A DNA stretch of 41,836 nt from Haplomitrium mnioides. Its lineage: Eukaryota > Marchantiophyta > Haplomitriopsida > Calobryales. Positions 12,136 through 21,400 of the stretch are shown here, one piece after another. The position numbers and the translations under genes were made by a program. Where the stretch lies: contig JBNGIS010021824.1 in the NCBI GenBank assembly GCA_049999725.1, positions 41,612-83,447 of the forward strand. The letters are read 5' to 3'. Under the pieces are notes generated by a model, which saw nothing but the letters and a program-made list of their open reading frames with translations, was not told where the DNA came from and searched no databases. How positions within the stretch are numbered: position 1 is the stretch's first letter; each line of letters opens with the position of its first letter.

Positions 12136-13401
12136 ATTGCATTTTAGAGGGAGAGTGTGAAATTTTTTTTGAGAATATGATGGTCACATTTGGTTGGAAT
12201 TTCGAGAAATACAACTATCTACTTGGTGCAACGCGCTTACTTTGGGTGACATTTGGTGACATTTGGCACTATTATATATATTGGAGTACATTTTTTGGTA
12301 TTTTTTGGTGACAAAGAGCACATTCAAATCACTATACTATCTTTTTCTACTTGAGGAGCATTATCAAAAAATTATTCAATCTTTTTCTCCGTGTGGAGTG
12401 TTATCACAGCAACCTGCGACTTCACATATTGGAGTATTTGATGGTCTTCCATGACATATACGAGATGTATTCTAGCGGCTAAGGAAGTGGCAGCTCTCAC
12501 TTATGGTTTGTTTAGTCAATTGAGCTGTAGTGGCTGAGGAAGTGCTCTCTGATAGAACAAGAGCAAGAACACAATTTTCTGATAGAACAAGAGAGAGAAC
12601 ACAATTTGCTGATGTTCAATTTGATGAAGAAGAAACGCTGAAGAAGTAGAAGAGCATCGCAGGCCCAGAAAAGAGCTTTGCAGAAGCAGAAAAGCATAGA
12701 CGCGACATAGAAGAGCATCGTAGAAGAAGCGCAGAGGAAAAGCAAATTTGCTGAAGTTCAACATTTCTGGAGTTCAAGGATTCAACTAGCGCAGAAGAGA
12801 AGCAGCAGAAACGACGCACGGCGCATGCAGAAGAACGCGCAGCACAACAACGCGTGCAGAAAAAAAAATTGTGCATGAAGAAAAAAAAACCGCAACATCT
12901 TGTAGCGACGCCCGTTTTTTGCTGAAGAAATGAACTTTGTATTTTTTTTTTTCCAGTGATACATTTTCCGACATGATTTTTCTGGCGCGAATTTCTAGCA
13001 TTATAGTTGTTATTGACATCTAATCGCCATTTTCACTCTTATGTTCAAATCGACCAACAATTTTTGAAAAACTTTAAGAGCTTTTAGTAACTACGCTTTA
13101 TCACTATTTCGATGCTATCCATAGGTACCAAACCCCCGACATCTTTGTTCTCAACATTTGCCTTAACCATCTAACCGAATAGGAGTCTTGAGAAAAGAAG
13201 AAGAAGCATTCTTTATATTGAGTTATCAGTTTCACTATTTTCACATTTTGGAGGTCTTCTACAACTCTGTTTGAGCTGAAATTTTTTGGAGGAGTTTGTG
13301 AAAGCATTTTACATTTCCAGAATTTTTTAAACTTCAGTTCAGAGAGTTTTTACAGTTTAGTATTTTTTGAGATTTTATCAAACCTCATAGTTTGAAAAAT
13401 C
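12136..13401 (+). other. Copia 5' leader, with a 30-bp tandem duplication
   Basis: This is an untranslated leader of about 1.27 kb before the gag ATG. A unit beginning CTGATAGAACAAGAG at 12549 repeats at 12579 (30-bp period), with a partial third start at 12609. A purine-rich stretch of GAAGAAG/AGAAGC repeats runs from about 12610 to 12900. It creates long open frames on the opposite strand (12512-13019) that are low-complexity artefacts. Confidence 0.75.
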
Positions 13402-14175
13402 ATGGGAGACAACATGAGTGGATTGGTGAGTGAAAAGTTAGACAAATCCAATTACCAAGCCTGGAAGTTCAGGATTATAATTTTTTTGATGAGCAAGGGC
13501 TTATGGGACATCTTCATGGGAGATGAGGAATCACCTAACTTATCGATAAACCCATTAGCAGCCCAAGTGATGGCAGCTAAGGCATGGACTGCGAAATCCA
13601 GAAACGTTATGTACTACTTATCTGTTAGTGTGCCAGATAGTATGCTCATCCATATTCAGCACTCAAACACCCCAAAAGAAGCATGGGATACACTTTTGAA
13701 GTTATATAGTGTAAACACGAATTCTCGAAAAATGCAATTGAAGCAAGAGCTTCATATGATTTCCAAAGGCAGTCTATCCATAGGTGATTATACTATCAAG
13801 ATCAAAACCATTGCAGATCAGTTGGCATCCATTGGTAGTCCCGTCGATGATGGCGATTTGGTAGCACTTACCTTAAATGGTCTTGGAAAAGGATATTCTC
13901 ATTTCCGAACATCCATTGCGGTTCGTGAGACTGTACCAGATTTTCAACTTGTAGCATTGCTAGTTCATCAAGAACAGAACAATTCAGAGAAGTTCAGCTC
14001 AGAAAATTCAGAATCAAAAGCTTTCTACTCACAAAATCGTAGAGGAGCTTCGTCGAACAACTCTTCAAGAGGAAGAGGTGGAAGAACTGGATTCCAGAAT
14101 AGGAATCAATTCTCAGAGTCTTCAAAACAAAAACAGACCTACTTTAGAGGCAAGAATTCATCAATAGGTCAATGA
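13402..14175 (+). pseudogene. gag: Copia gag, capsid region, truncated by an in-frame TGA
   Basis: The product starts MGDNMSGLV. It shows the Copia gag N-terminus (KLDKSNYQAWKFRI, residues about 12-25, DUF4219-like), then the UBN2/capsid fold region (W-D-L-KLY, residues about 95-110, then LKQELHMISKGS-SIGDY and DLVALTLNGL). A basic RGRGG segment near residues 224-229 typically binds RNA. The ATG at 13402 is the first in the frame, after stops in the leader. TGA at 14173-14175 stops translation just before the zinc knuckle, which lies downstream in the same frame. As written, the 257-residue product lacks its nucleocapsid motif. It assembles virus-like particles in intact relatives. Confidence 0.93.
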
Positions 14176-15144
14176 AGAGCTCAAACCTCAAGTTTTTCAA
14201 GGAATGGCCCTACATGCAATTTTTGTGGAAAAATCGGTCATGTTTTCAAAGATTGTTATAAAAGACAATCTCAGGGCAGAGAACAACAAACTCACTATGC
14301 ATCTTCTACTCAAAGTACAGGTATTGTGTTTACAGCCCAGAAAATAATGAGTTCACAAAACCACTCAAATCCATCACAAGAAGAATCACAACTATGGTTC
14401 CTTGATTTGGGAGCTACTAGCCACATGACTAGCCATGGAGAATGGTTCCACACCATGGAGAAAATGCAGCAACCTGGTTATGTTGCAACAGGGGATGACT
14501 CTGAACACCCCATAGAGCATGTTGGAGATGTATCCTTACTTGTTGAGAATGGAGATCCCAAGTTTCTCACAAATGTCTTACATGTACCCGAAATCACCAA
14601 AAATCTGGTTTCGGTGGGTCAAATTGTGGACCAGGGATACCAAGTGAAGTTTAATACCCATGGAGTATTTTTGGAGGATTTGAAGGACCATTATAAGGTC
14701 AGGATCAGAGGAGAGAAGGTTGGAAGATTGTTTACACTCAATGTAAACATTTCCGAAACAAAATCGGCATATATTGCTCATGGGAAAGGTCTAGCTTCAG
14801 ATCTGGATATTTGGCACAAGAGAGTTGGCCACATACACTTCCAGAGACTTTTAAATGTGAAGAATCACAACCTGGTCACTGGTTTACCTCAGTTTCAAAC
14901 CAGAATTATGGATCATGTTTGTGAAGCATGTCAATATGGTAAGAGTTCCAAGCAACCTTTTCCCAAACATGCTCAAGTAAGCAAAAAACCTTTGGAGGTG
15001 ATTCACTCAGAAGTGTGGACAACCTCAAATATTTCATTGGCTGGAAACAAGCATTATGTCAGTTTTGTTGATGATTGTATCAAAAAAGTATTGGTTTATT
15101 TCATGAAAAGCAAAAGTGAGGTTTTTCATCATTTTTGCAACTAA
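14176..15144 (+). pseudogene. pol: Copia zinc knuckle, protease and integrase N-terminus
   Basis: This is in the same frame as gag, after its TGA. A CCHC zinc knuckle (CNFCGKIGHVFKDC) lies at 14215-14256. The aspartic protease motif follows at 14404-14412. It reads Asp-Leu-Gly where the family has Asp-Ser/Thr-Gly, so the active site is altered. ENLVSVGQ-like and GVFLED-like protease segments follow (KNLVSVGQ about 14600). The integrase zinc-binding domain (WHKRVGH at about 14812, CEACQYGK at about 14923) is recognisable. The first catalytic Asp of integrase, normally in HSD, is Glu (HSEVW, about 15004). TAA at 15142-15144 ends the frame. An initiation at 14326 is unlikely to matter, because pol is normally made as part of the gag-pol polyprotein. 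Confidence 0.93.
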
Positions 15145-15633
15145 GCTATGGTGGAGGAAGAGAAGGGCAGTTATATCAAGTACCTCAGATCAGATGGAGG
15201 GGGAGAATATTTCTCAAAACAGTTCTCACATTTTCTACATCACCATGGAATTCAACACTGCTACACTTGTCGGCACACACCTCAACAAAATGGAGTAGCC
15301 GAAAGAAAAAATAGGCATATTGCTGAAATGGCAAGAGCTCTCTTGAATGAGAATCATGTACCAAACCAATATTGGGCAAAGGCTGTTTCAACAGCAGTAT
15401 ATGCTATAAACAGATGTCCTGCATCTGGAGTTCATAACAAGACCCCCGAAGAGGCATATTATGGGCGAAAACCCGATTTGCGTCATCTTAAGATATTTGG
15501 ATGTATTGTATATGTGCACATTCCTGGAGAACTGAGACAAAAGCTTGATCCAAAAGCTGAGAAGTTTATTTTTATTGGTTACTCAGTAGACCAGAAACTG
15601 TTACAATCCAAACACAAGAGAAGTAAGAGTTAG
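15145..15633 (+). pseudogene. pol: Copia integrase catalytic core
   Basis: This continues in frame after the TAA at 15142. It has the second catalytic Asp in LRSDGGGEY (about 15182) and the catalytic Glu in TPQQNGVAERKNR (about 15280), with normal D-x35-E-type spacing. The later family blocks AINRCPASGVHNKTPEEAYY and KIFGCIVYVH follow, then FIGYS near 15570. Near 15600 the coding frame moves by one position. The family segment YNPNTREVRVSRDVVFDE continues in the next frame from about 15602, while the original frame ends at TAG 15631-15633. A small deletion at about 15598-15602 explains this. The enzyme joins element cDNA to chromosomal DNA in working relatives. Confidence 0.93.
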
Positions 15634-16186
15634 TCGTGATGTTGTTTTTGATGAACTAAGTAGTTGGTATCAACCAGCAAGTTCTGCAGAGATTTATGAG
15701 GATTCCAGAGGTTCTCAGGGACACATACAAACCCCTGAACAGATTCTCAGAGTTTCAGATCAAACCAGCAACTCTACTTCAAGTTCTAGTGGAAAGTTGA
15801 TAAATACGTCTTTTCGGAAAATTTGAAAAGAAGTGAAATCTTTTTCAAATGACAAGGAAAAGCAGATAGCAGTACCTGAAACCTCATATCAAGCTCAGAA
15901 TATATCTGACACAGATGATAGTGATCAAAGTGTTGAAGAAGATCAACTCAATATTCCACAAATGATTACAAAAGGAGTAAAGCGCTTACATCAACCGAAT
16001 GAAGCTATTCCATGGAGATCAGGGAGGGTAAAGACTCCAGTTAAGTATCCAGTGGATAGATTGAAATTTGATGGCTATACAGCATTTCATTGTGCATACA
16101 TGACAGAAGTCATAAAGGAAAAAGAACCAATTTCATTCAAAGAAGCGGCAAAAGCTGAAAAATGGCAAATAGCCATGGATGAGTAG
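15602..16186 (+). pseudogene. pol: Copia integrase C-terminus and linker to RT
   Basis: This is in the shifted frame. It opens with VSRDVVFDE and passes through a variable Ser/Glu-rich linker with TGA at 15824-15826. It then reaches the conserved pre-RT segment (RVKTPVKYP; FKEAAKAEKWQIAMDE, about 16140). TAG at 16184-16186 falls where the family continues W-x-x-AM-x-EE-x-x-AL. The linker is poorly conserved in all Copia elements, so the identity rests on its ends and position. Confidence 0.85.
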
Positions 16187-17160
16187 ATGGAAGCACTTTT
16201 TCAGAATCAGACATGAGATCTGGTTGAATTAACAGATGGGATGAGGGCTATTAACTGTAAATGGATTTACAAAATCAAGCACAATGTCGATGGTAGTGTG
16301 AGTCGCTACAAAGCACGCTTGGTTGCAAAAGGTTATGCCCAAGAGTATGGCATTAACTATGAAGAGACCTTCAGTTCAGTGGCCAAGATGACAACTATCA
16401 GAACTGTACTGGCCCTTGCAGCAAGCAAAAGGTGGACTCTACATCAAATGGATGTCAAGAATGCTTTTCTACATGGAGATTTACAAGAAACTGTGTATTT
16501 GACTCAACCGAAAGGATGTGTAAATGAAAGTTGTTCTAGGCATGTGTGCAGACTTAAGAAGGCTTTATATGGTCTGAAACATGCCCCAAGAGCCTGGAAT
16601 GATAAGCATTTTGAAGTTTTAGTGATGATTGGTTTTCAAGTGTCAAATGCCGATTCTTCACTTTATATTCTACAAACTAAATCTAGTCTTGTTCTTTTAG
16701 CCATATATGTGGATGATATACTGATCACAGATGACTGTGATGATGACATCAAAAATGTCAAGAAGTTACTACAATCTAAGTTCCAAATGAAAGATTTGGG
16801 AACTTTACGGTTTTTCTTGGGAATTGAAGTTGTTACAACTTCAAGTGGAATCTGGATAGGTCAAAGGCAGTATAGTTTGGACCTGTTATCTAATTTTGGT
16901 TTGACAGGATCCAAGTCCATTTCAGTACCTATGCAGCCCAATCTGAAGTTAAGTATTGATGAAGGTGAATTACTTGAGAATGCCACATTTTTTTGACAAA
17001 TCGTTGGGTCCTTGATATATCTCACTATCACCAGACCTGACATCAGTTATGCAGTTGTCATGGTGGCATAGTTCATGCAAAATCCCAGGAAACCACACCT
17101 TGATGCAACGAGAGTAATCTTACTGTATATTAAATCTACTCTCAATTACGGTCTTTTTTT
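16187..17160 (+). pseudogene. pol: Copia reverse transcriptase
   Basis: The frame is the same as the linker. TGA at 16214-16216 stands where the family has the Trp of N-x-TW-x-LV. The finger and palm blocks are well preserved: INCKWIYKIK, ARLVAKGYAQEYGINYEETF, HQMDVKNAFLHGDLQETVYL (first catalytic Asp present), CRLKKALYGLKHAPRAW and the active site YVDDILITDD (about 16708). KDLGTLRFFLGIEV, PDISYAV and related blocks follow. Further stops are TGA 16994-16996 and TAG 17069-17071. A seven-T run (17154-17160) is the likely site of a second frameshift into the RNase H frame. The catalytic residues of RT are intact although the frame is not. Confidence 0.94.
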
Positions 17161-17672
17161 ATCACGCATCGTCTTCACTTGAATTGAGTGGATTTACAGA
17201 TGCAGGTTATGCTGAAAGTATTTCAGATAGGAGGAGCACTAGTGGGTTCTCATTTTGTCTTGGAAGTGCCGCTATCTCATGGAGTAGTAAGAAACAACCA
17301 ACTGTTGCACTTTCAAGCACCGAATTTGAATATCAAGGAGTTGCTATCGCTACATGTGAGCTGATATGGCTGTTACAATTAATGACAGATCTGTGTCTAC
17401 AAGTTCAGCAACCTCCCATTCTATATTGTGATAATATAAGTAGTATCATGCTTGCAAAGAACCCGGTTTTTCATGCATGTACGAAGCATATTGAGGTTCA
17501 TTATCGTTTTCTTCGAGAGAAGGTATTGGCTGGAGTTATGGAGCTCAAGTATATCTGTATTACAGATCAGCAACCTGATATATTTACCAAAGCATTGATT
17601 CCAGCTTTGTTTTTCAAGTTTAGAGCCTTATTAAGCATCCTACCTCTTCATGAGCTTGAGGGGGAGTGTTAA
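17161..17672 (+). pseudogene. pol: Copia RNase H
   Basis: This is in the frame reached after the T run. SGFTDAGYAES (about 17190) carries the first acidic residue. DRRSTSGFSFCLG, KKQPTVALSSTEFEYQGVA, LYCDNISSIMLAKNPVFHA and KHIEVHYRFLREKV are the expected Copia RNase H blocks. The end ITDQQPDIFTKAL is the canonical C-terminus. The stop TAA (17670-17672) lies inside the first bases of the 3' LTR, which is usual for such elements. The domain degrades the RNA strand during reverse transcription. In this copy it is the best-preserved pol part and has no internal stop after 17184. Confidence 0.94.
17656..17666 (+). other. Polypurine tract
   Basis: TTGAGGGGGAG directly precedes the 3' LTR start at 17667, the expected priming site for plus-strand DNA synthesis. 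Confidence 0.9.
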
Positions 17673-17954
17673 ACTTACAAGCTATCATTGAATAGTTAGC
17701 TTAAGTTCTAGGGTTAACTAACTCAATGTTTAGCCTTAGTTAAGTTAGTGAGTCTAGTATAAATACCCACATAGAGGGATGCACATCAATGACCTTAGTA
17801 TTTTCTCATGTTTGCATATTGATGCACATGATTGACTCATTTGAGTTTTGATATTCACACTTTGAATTTCCTATCTAAATGCTAGATTCTATTTGTATTG
17901 ACTCACATTGGACATTGTTCCAATCTTCTATGGATGCTTCTATGCATTCCAACA
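17667..17954 (+). repeat. 3' LTR of the Copia element
   Basis: This is 288 bp, gap-free against the 5' LTR with about 15 substitutions, mostly transitions. A good TATA box TATAAATA lies at 17758-17765. This copy, rather than the 5' one, could in principle fire outward into the flank at 17955. Confidence 0.96.
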
Positions 17955-19170
17955 CATGCTAGCATGGAATTTGCTTACTTACATCTTACGTAAGGCATAG
18001 TGTTTTATTCAAAATTCATTTATTCTTACAAGGTAGCATGTCAAGCATGAACTTAATAACGTATACATTAAGCATTTTTTGAATGAACCATCATTTATTA
18101 AAATACATGCATCCAAACGACATTAGACTTGATCTTTTGTTAAAATGAAGTAATTTATTGTATGAATAAAAATACAACATTCAATTGCTTCTTCTTTAGT
18201 CTTGTACTCTTTATGACAAATAATGTCATCTATATAAAATGACTGAGAAGCATGAGCATCTACAGTCACAAAAGAATCTTATTAGGATTTTTCAGTCTCC
18301 AAAATAGCAGAGTCACCAAAAGTACCAGCAATATCAAGAGAATCAAGCTCCTTATAGTATACGTAAATTATCTGCGACTTTGTGACATTTGCATCTAATG
18401 ACAAAGACGTCATCGTCAAAACTCTTATGGAATATAGATGGATTGTTTTCTATCATATTCCACAACAACATAGTTGTGTATTAATCTATGTGCACATACT
18501 AGACATGTGCCAAACCTAGACCAAAAATCTAGCATCTAATCTTGCTCTGAGGATAAGTGATCTATGAAAAACTAAAAGGTGTCTTTGGCTTGTAATAAAC
18601 ATTCACAAGAGCATCATCTCTTGGATGTTTAAGTTTTGCCAAAATTGTATACCAGCTAAACACACTACGGACACATGATTTGGCGAAGGCAACTAGTCGC
18701 ATCTTTGGACTACAGATTGAATAATATTATGTTGCACTTCCCTTCCTTCGTCAAGTAGCCCACCATCTAATATTTATGAGCATGTGCAATTTTGGGACTA
18801 CTAGAATCATGAATATTGGTTTTGTCTCAACAGTTTTCAAATAAAGTTTATAAGCAAGAGCAAGAAAAGAAATCAAGTGTTAGGAAAGTAAACTAACAAA
18901 GAAAATAAAAGAAATTTTAAGAAGACTTACCAAATGTTATGGTCAATGGTGCAATAGACTCCCAAAAGAGAATCCTCAATGATGCCAAACAACTGCAAAT
19001 AATGAATAATTACAAACGACTAAAACCCCAAAGTAGTGATAACCGTAAAGGATGACATCATATCAAAAATATCTTCTTTAGAAAAGGGCTTCAAATCATC
19101 TTGCTTGGATTCTTTAAAGTTGCAACCACAAGGAATGTCAACAATTGCAAGAGTGAAACCTTGTTGTTCA
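17955..19170. other. No recognisable gene
   Basis: This is AT-rich. The minus strand has short protein-like stretches but many stops and no recognised domain. It may be the decayed tail of the minus-strand remnants at 19.2-21.4 kb. Confidence 0.5.
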
Positions 19171-19449
19171 CTAGGCCCTTGAATTACCGAGTGTTGAACT
19201 CCTTGTTGACTTGATAAAACGCCACATTGAGTCCATCAATGTAAGACTGCAAATCAGCATCCTCTTCATTAACACTTTCGTTAGAGAGAGGGACATCAAC
19301 TTCATTTGCTTCCTAGATTTCCACGCTTTAGCTTTCTGACAATGAAGCAGAAAGGTAGGAGGATATGAGACCAAAGTTGGAGCTTGGTCTTCATCTTCTA
19401 TAGCTTCTTTAGCTCCAGTTTTCTTTTTGCCCTTAACAATTGTTGTCAA
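19171..19449 (-). pseudogene. Unrecognised minus-strand coding remnant
   Basis: The frame is open for 92 codons with a Lys/Thr-rich start (MTTIVKGKKKTGAKEAIEDEDQ). A second minus-strand frame over the same bases also looks protein-like (EEDADLQSYIDGLNVAFYQ), suggesting a frameshifted gene rather than one clean frame. I do not recognise the family. It lies on the same strand as the remnants at 20.56-21.40 kb, with the 24-bp tandem array between. Confidence 0.25.
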
Positions 19450-19559
19450 CTTTTTTGCAAGTTGTTATTTGAAAGTTTATCACCTTCGAAAAGAAAACAA
19501 TAAATAAATCAGTAATAGAAACATTTGAAATGAAAATGCCTCTATGACAAAACGTTAAT

Positions 19560-20040
19560 GCCCAAAGACTTTGTTCAATCCAAGTCCGTTGGGACTACAA
19601 AAAGTCCATATCCGTATAGATTGAAGAATCCATGGGTACCTAAACTCAAGAGTCCATCAACTACTGGACTCTTAAGTCATATACAAAGGCTCTTTAATCT
19701 ATGCATGCATGGACTCTTCAATCCACAAGCGCTTAGACTCTTAACTCCATGCACGCATTGACTCTTTAGTCCACAAGCGCCTAGAGTCTTAAGTCCATAT
19801 ACAGATTGACTCTTAAGTTCACAAGCGCCTAGACTCTTAGGTCCATGCACATATGGGCTCTTTAGTCTACACACTTGGACTATTCAATATAGTGGCGTAG
19901 GGACTCTACTAAGTCCCAGTGGGCTTGGAATGAATAGCCTATGCTCACATAAACTTTGTGAAGTTGATGCATGCGTAGACTTTGCAAAGTCTATGTGTGC
20001 ATAGACTCCACAAATTCCATGTAGACATGGACTCCAAGTG
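19560..20040 (+). repeat. Tandem array, 24-bp unit in alternating A/B (48-bp) order
   Basis: GACTCTTAAGTCCATGCACG-like (A) and GACTCTTTAGTCCACAAGCG-like (B) units alternate every 24 bp between about 19675 and 19860. More degenerate copies lie on either side. Because 24 is a multiple of three, open frames of 8-residue repeats appear on both strands (19558-19761 plus; 19677-19874 minus). I treat these as by-products. The 3' end holds a perfect 16-bp palindrome at 19977-19992 and an imperfect hairpin AGTCTATG-TGTG-CATAGACT at 19988-20007. Confidence 0.85.
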
Positions 20041-20406
20041 GTCTAGCATAAATTTCCAAAAGATTAAATTTTCAAAAGAAAAATAAACTTGCGGCAATTT
20101 TGAATGCAAAAAAAAGACTTACCAACAATTTCTTGAAACTAGAATAGAAAGAGGACACTTTCTATTTCTCTATATGGATGGGATACTCCATCTTTGCCTC
20201 CTCCTAGGTGGCACAACAAACCTCCAAGAAAAAAGATTTTACCGTCACTACCAAAACTTTGTATCTCTCTAATTCTCCAAACATCTCTTCGATTGAAAGC
20301 TCTCCGACTTCCACTCTCTCAAAAATGAAATTTTTATTTCACTAGGAAGAACCTTAAGAGACCTCCAAGGCATCCACTTCATGCCATCCATTTGTAAAGA
20401 ACCTTT

Positions 20407-20446
20407 GGCTTGAGGCTTGAGGCTTGAGGCTTGAGGCTTGAGGCTT
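20407..20446 (+). repeat. Five and two-thirds copies of a 7-bp repeat
   Basis: GGCTTGA is repeated five times perfectly, followed by GGCTT. It has the length of the plant telomere repeat but not its sequence (TTTAGGG). Confidence 0.95.
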
Positions 20447-20561
20447 TTGGCCTTTGACCAAGTTCTTCTCCTACATTCTAAAAATGCTTTACTTCAACTC
20501 ATAGAGCTCTCCACTGTAGAACACCAACTGAAACCAATTATCTTGAGAAGTCATTGTCTTC

Positions 20562-20819
20562 TCAAGAGTAAACTTTGGTTTTACTTCCAAAGTCTCCAAA
20601 ACTAGCTCTCTCTTTAATTTCTGGGATGAAATCATCCCGCTCTGGATGAACTTTGATGCGAGTACTTGTCTTCTGAATGAAGATCATCTCCAACATGTAT
20701 TGTTGGTCATAGTTATCATTAGTAGAAAAAATACGAGCTTCTCTTAGAGTGAGCCTCACATAGGCATAACAATTGCAGAGCAATAACATCTGATTCTTTG
20801 CTCCATATTTCATAATCAA
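20562..20819 (-). pseudogene. Unrecognised coding remnant, best of the orphan frames
   Basis: The frame is open for 85 codons and continues in-register upstream to about 20870 with protein-like sequence (GGNHNVASRQ). It contains YAYVRLTLREARIFSTND, then a charged segment (KVHPERDDFIPEIKERASFG). Composition and codon choice look like a real protein rather than random AT-rich sequence. I cannot name the family. A gag-like protein of an unclassified element or a decayed host gene are both possible. Frames at 21185-21400 and 19171-19449 on the same strand may be other parts of it. Confidence 0.35.
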
Positions 20820-21184
20820 AAGTTGTCTTGAAGCAACATTGTGATTGCCTCCAACAACTTTGTATCTATATTTGTTAGGGTTTCTAATATCAAGCTATGA
20901 CTTGTCTCTCAACCCACACTTTGGGTCCACAACCATAATAAAAAAAGAGTGGACGTACTTGTTTGCTAGCATTCTGTATGCAACCAGCTCTACAAAATCC
21001 TTGTTTAGCCACCTAATCTAAAAAGACCCCCAGTTGTCCATTTCAGGTTTTGGTATATTCAAGTTTTCCAACCTAATAGTAGTCGTCTCTTCATGCACCC
21101 TACAATGTTGAATTGCATACTTACAAATTTTTTTTTTGTCTTTCTCGGTGCATAAGGTTCCATCTACTCTCTCTCTTAAAATTT

Positions 21185-21400
21185 CTTGAGACCATTGTGC
21201 ATGGGTTGCTTTGCTTTAGAGGTTGGTTGATGTACATGCTCAAGCTCAACCTCTTCCTTTGAGCTATTGGAAGAGGAAGAAGATGGAGCATACGTAGAAG
21301 AGCTTGAAAGAGAAGGTGAGTGGACCAGCTCCTCACGAATGGGCTGAGGCTGGACCAGCTTTTCAAATTGACTTGGTGAAATTTCAAGTCACCAAAAGAC
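21185..21400 (-). pseudogene. Ser/Glu-rich coding remnant upstream of 20562-20819
   Basis: One minus-strand frame is open for about 70 codons, flanked by stops. It has a short predicted helical start (SPSQFEKLVQPQPIREEL), a serine tract (SSSSS twice) and an acidic segment (KEEVELEHVH). The low-complexity linker character fits a disordered region of the same decayed protein as 20562-20819. No family is recognised. An 88-codon frame on the same strand over the same bases looks less protein-like. Confidence 0.25.

Larger units (their letters stand above)
11834..17954 (+). mobile_element. Complete but inactivated Ty1/Copia LTR retrotransposon, 6121 bp
   Basis: All structural parts are present in order. 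They are the 5' LTR (11834-12121), tRNA primer site (12122-12135), long leader, gag with zinc knuckle, protease, integrase, RT, RNase H, polypurine tract (17656-17666) and 3' LTR (17667-17954). Integrase precedes RT, which defines Copia. Both LTRs are 288 bp, begin TGTTAAA and end TTCCAACA. The flanks are CATGT (11829-11833) and CATGC (17955-17959), a five-base target duplication with one mismatch. The LTRs differ at about 15 of 288 positions (about 95% identity), so the insertion is not recent. Seven in-frame stops (14173, 15142, 15824, 16184, 16214, 16994, 17069) and two frameshifts (about 15600 and 17151-17160) make it non-autonomous. Confidence 0.97.

Noticed and set aside
12512-13019. Overlapping Cys/Phe/Ser-rich minus-strand frames as small secreted proteins
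   Set aside because: They are the reverse of the purine-rich GAAGAAG/GCAGAAG leader of the Copia element, and are low-complexity with several frames open at once.
19558-19874. 8-residue repeat protein encoded by the 24-bp array
   Set aside because: A 24-bp period keeps all frames open, and frames on both strands show the same pattern without start context or flanking domain.
20407-20446. 7-bp repeat as interstitial telomere sequence
   Set aside because: The unit GGCTTGA (TTGAGGC) does not match plant TTTAGGG, and only 5.7 copies are present.
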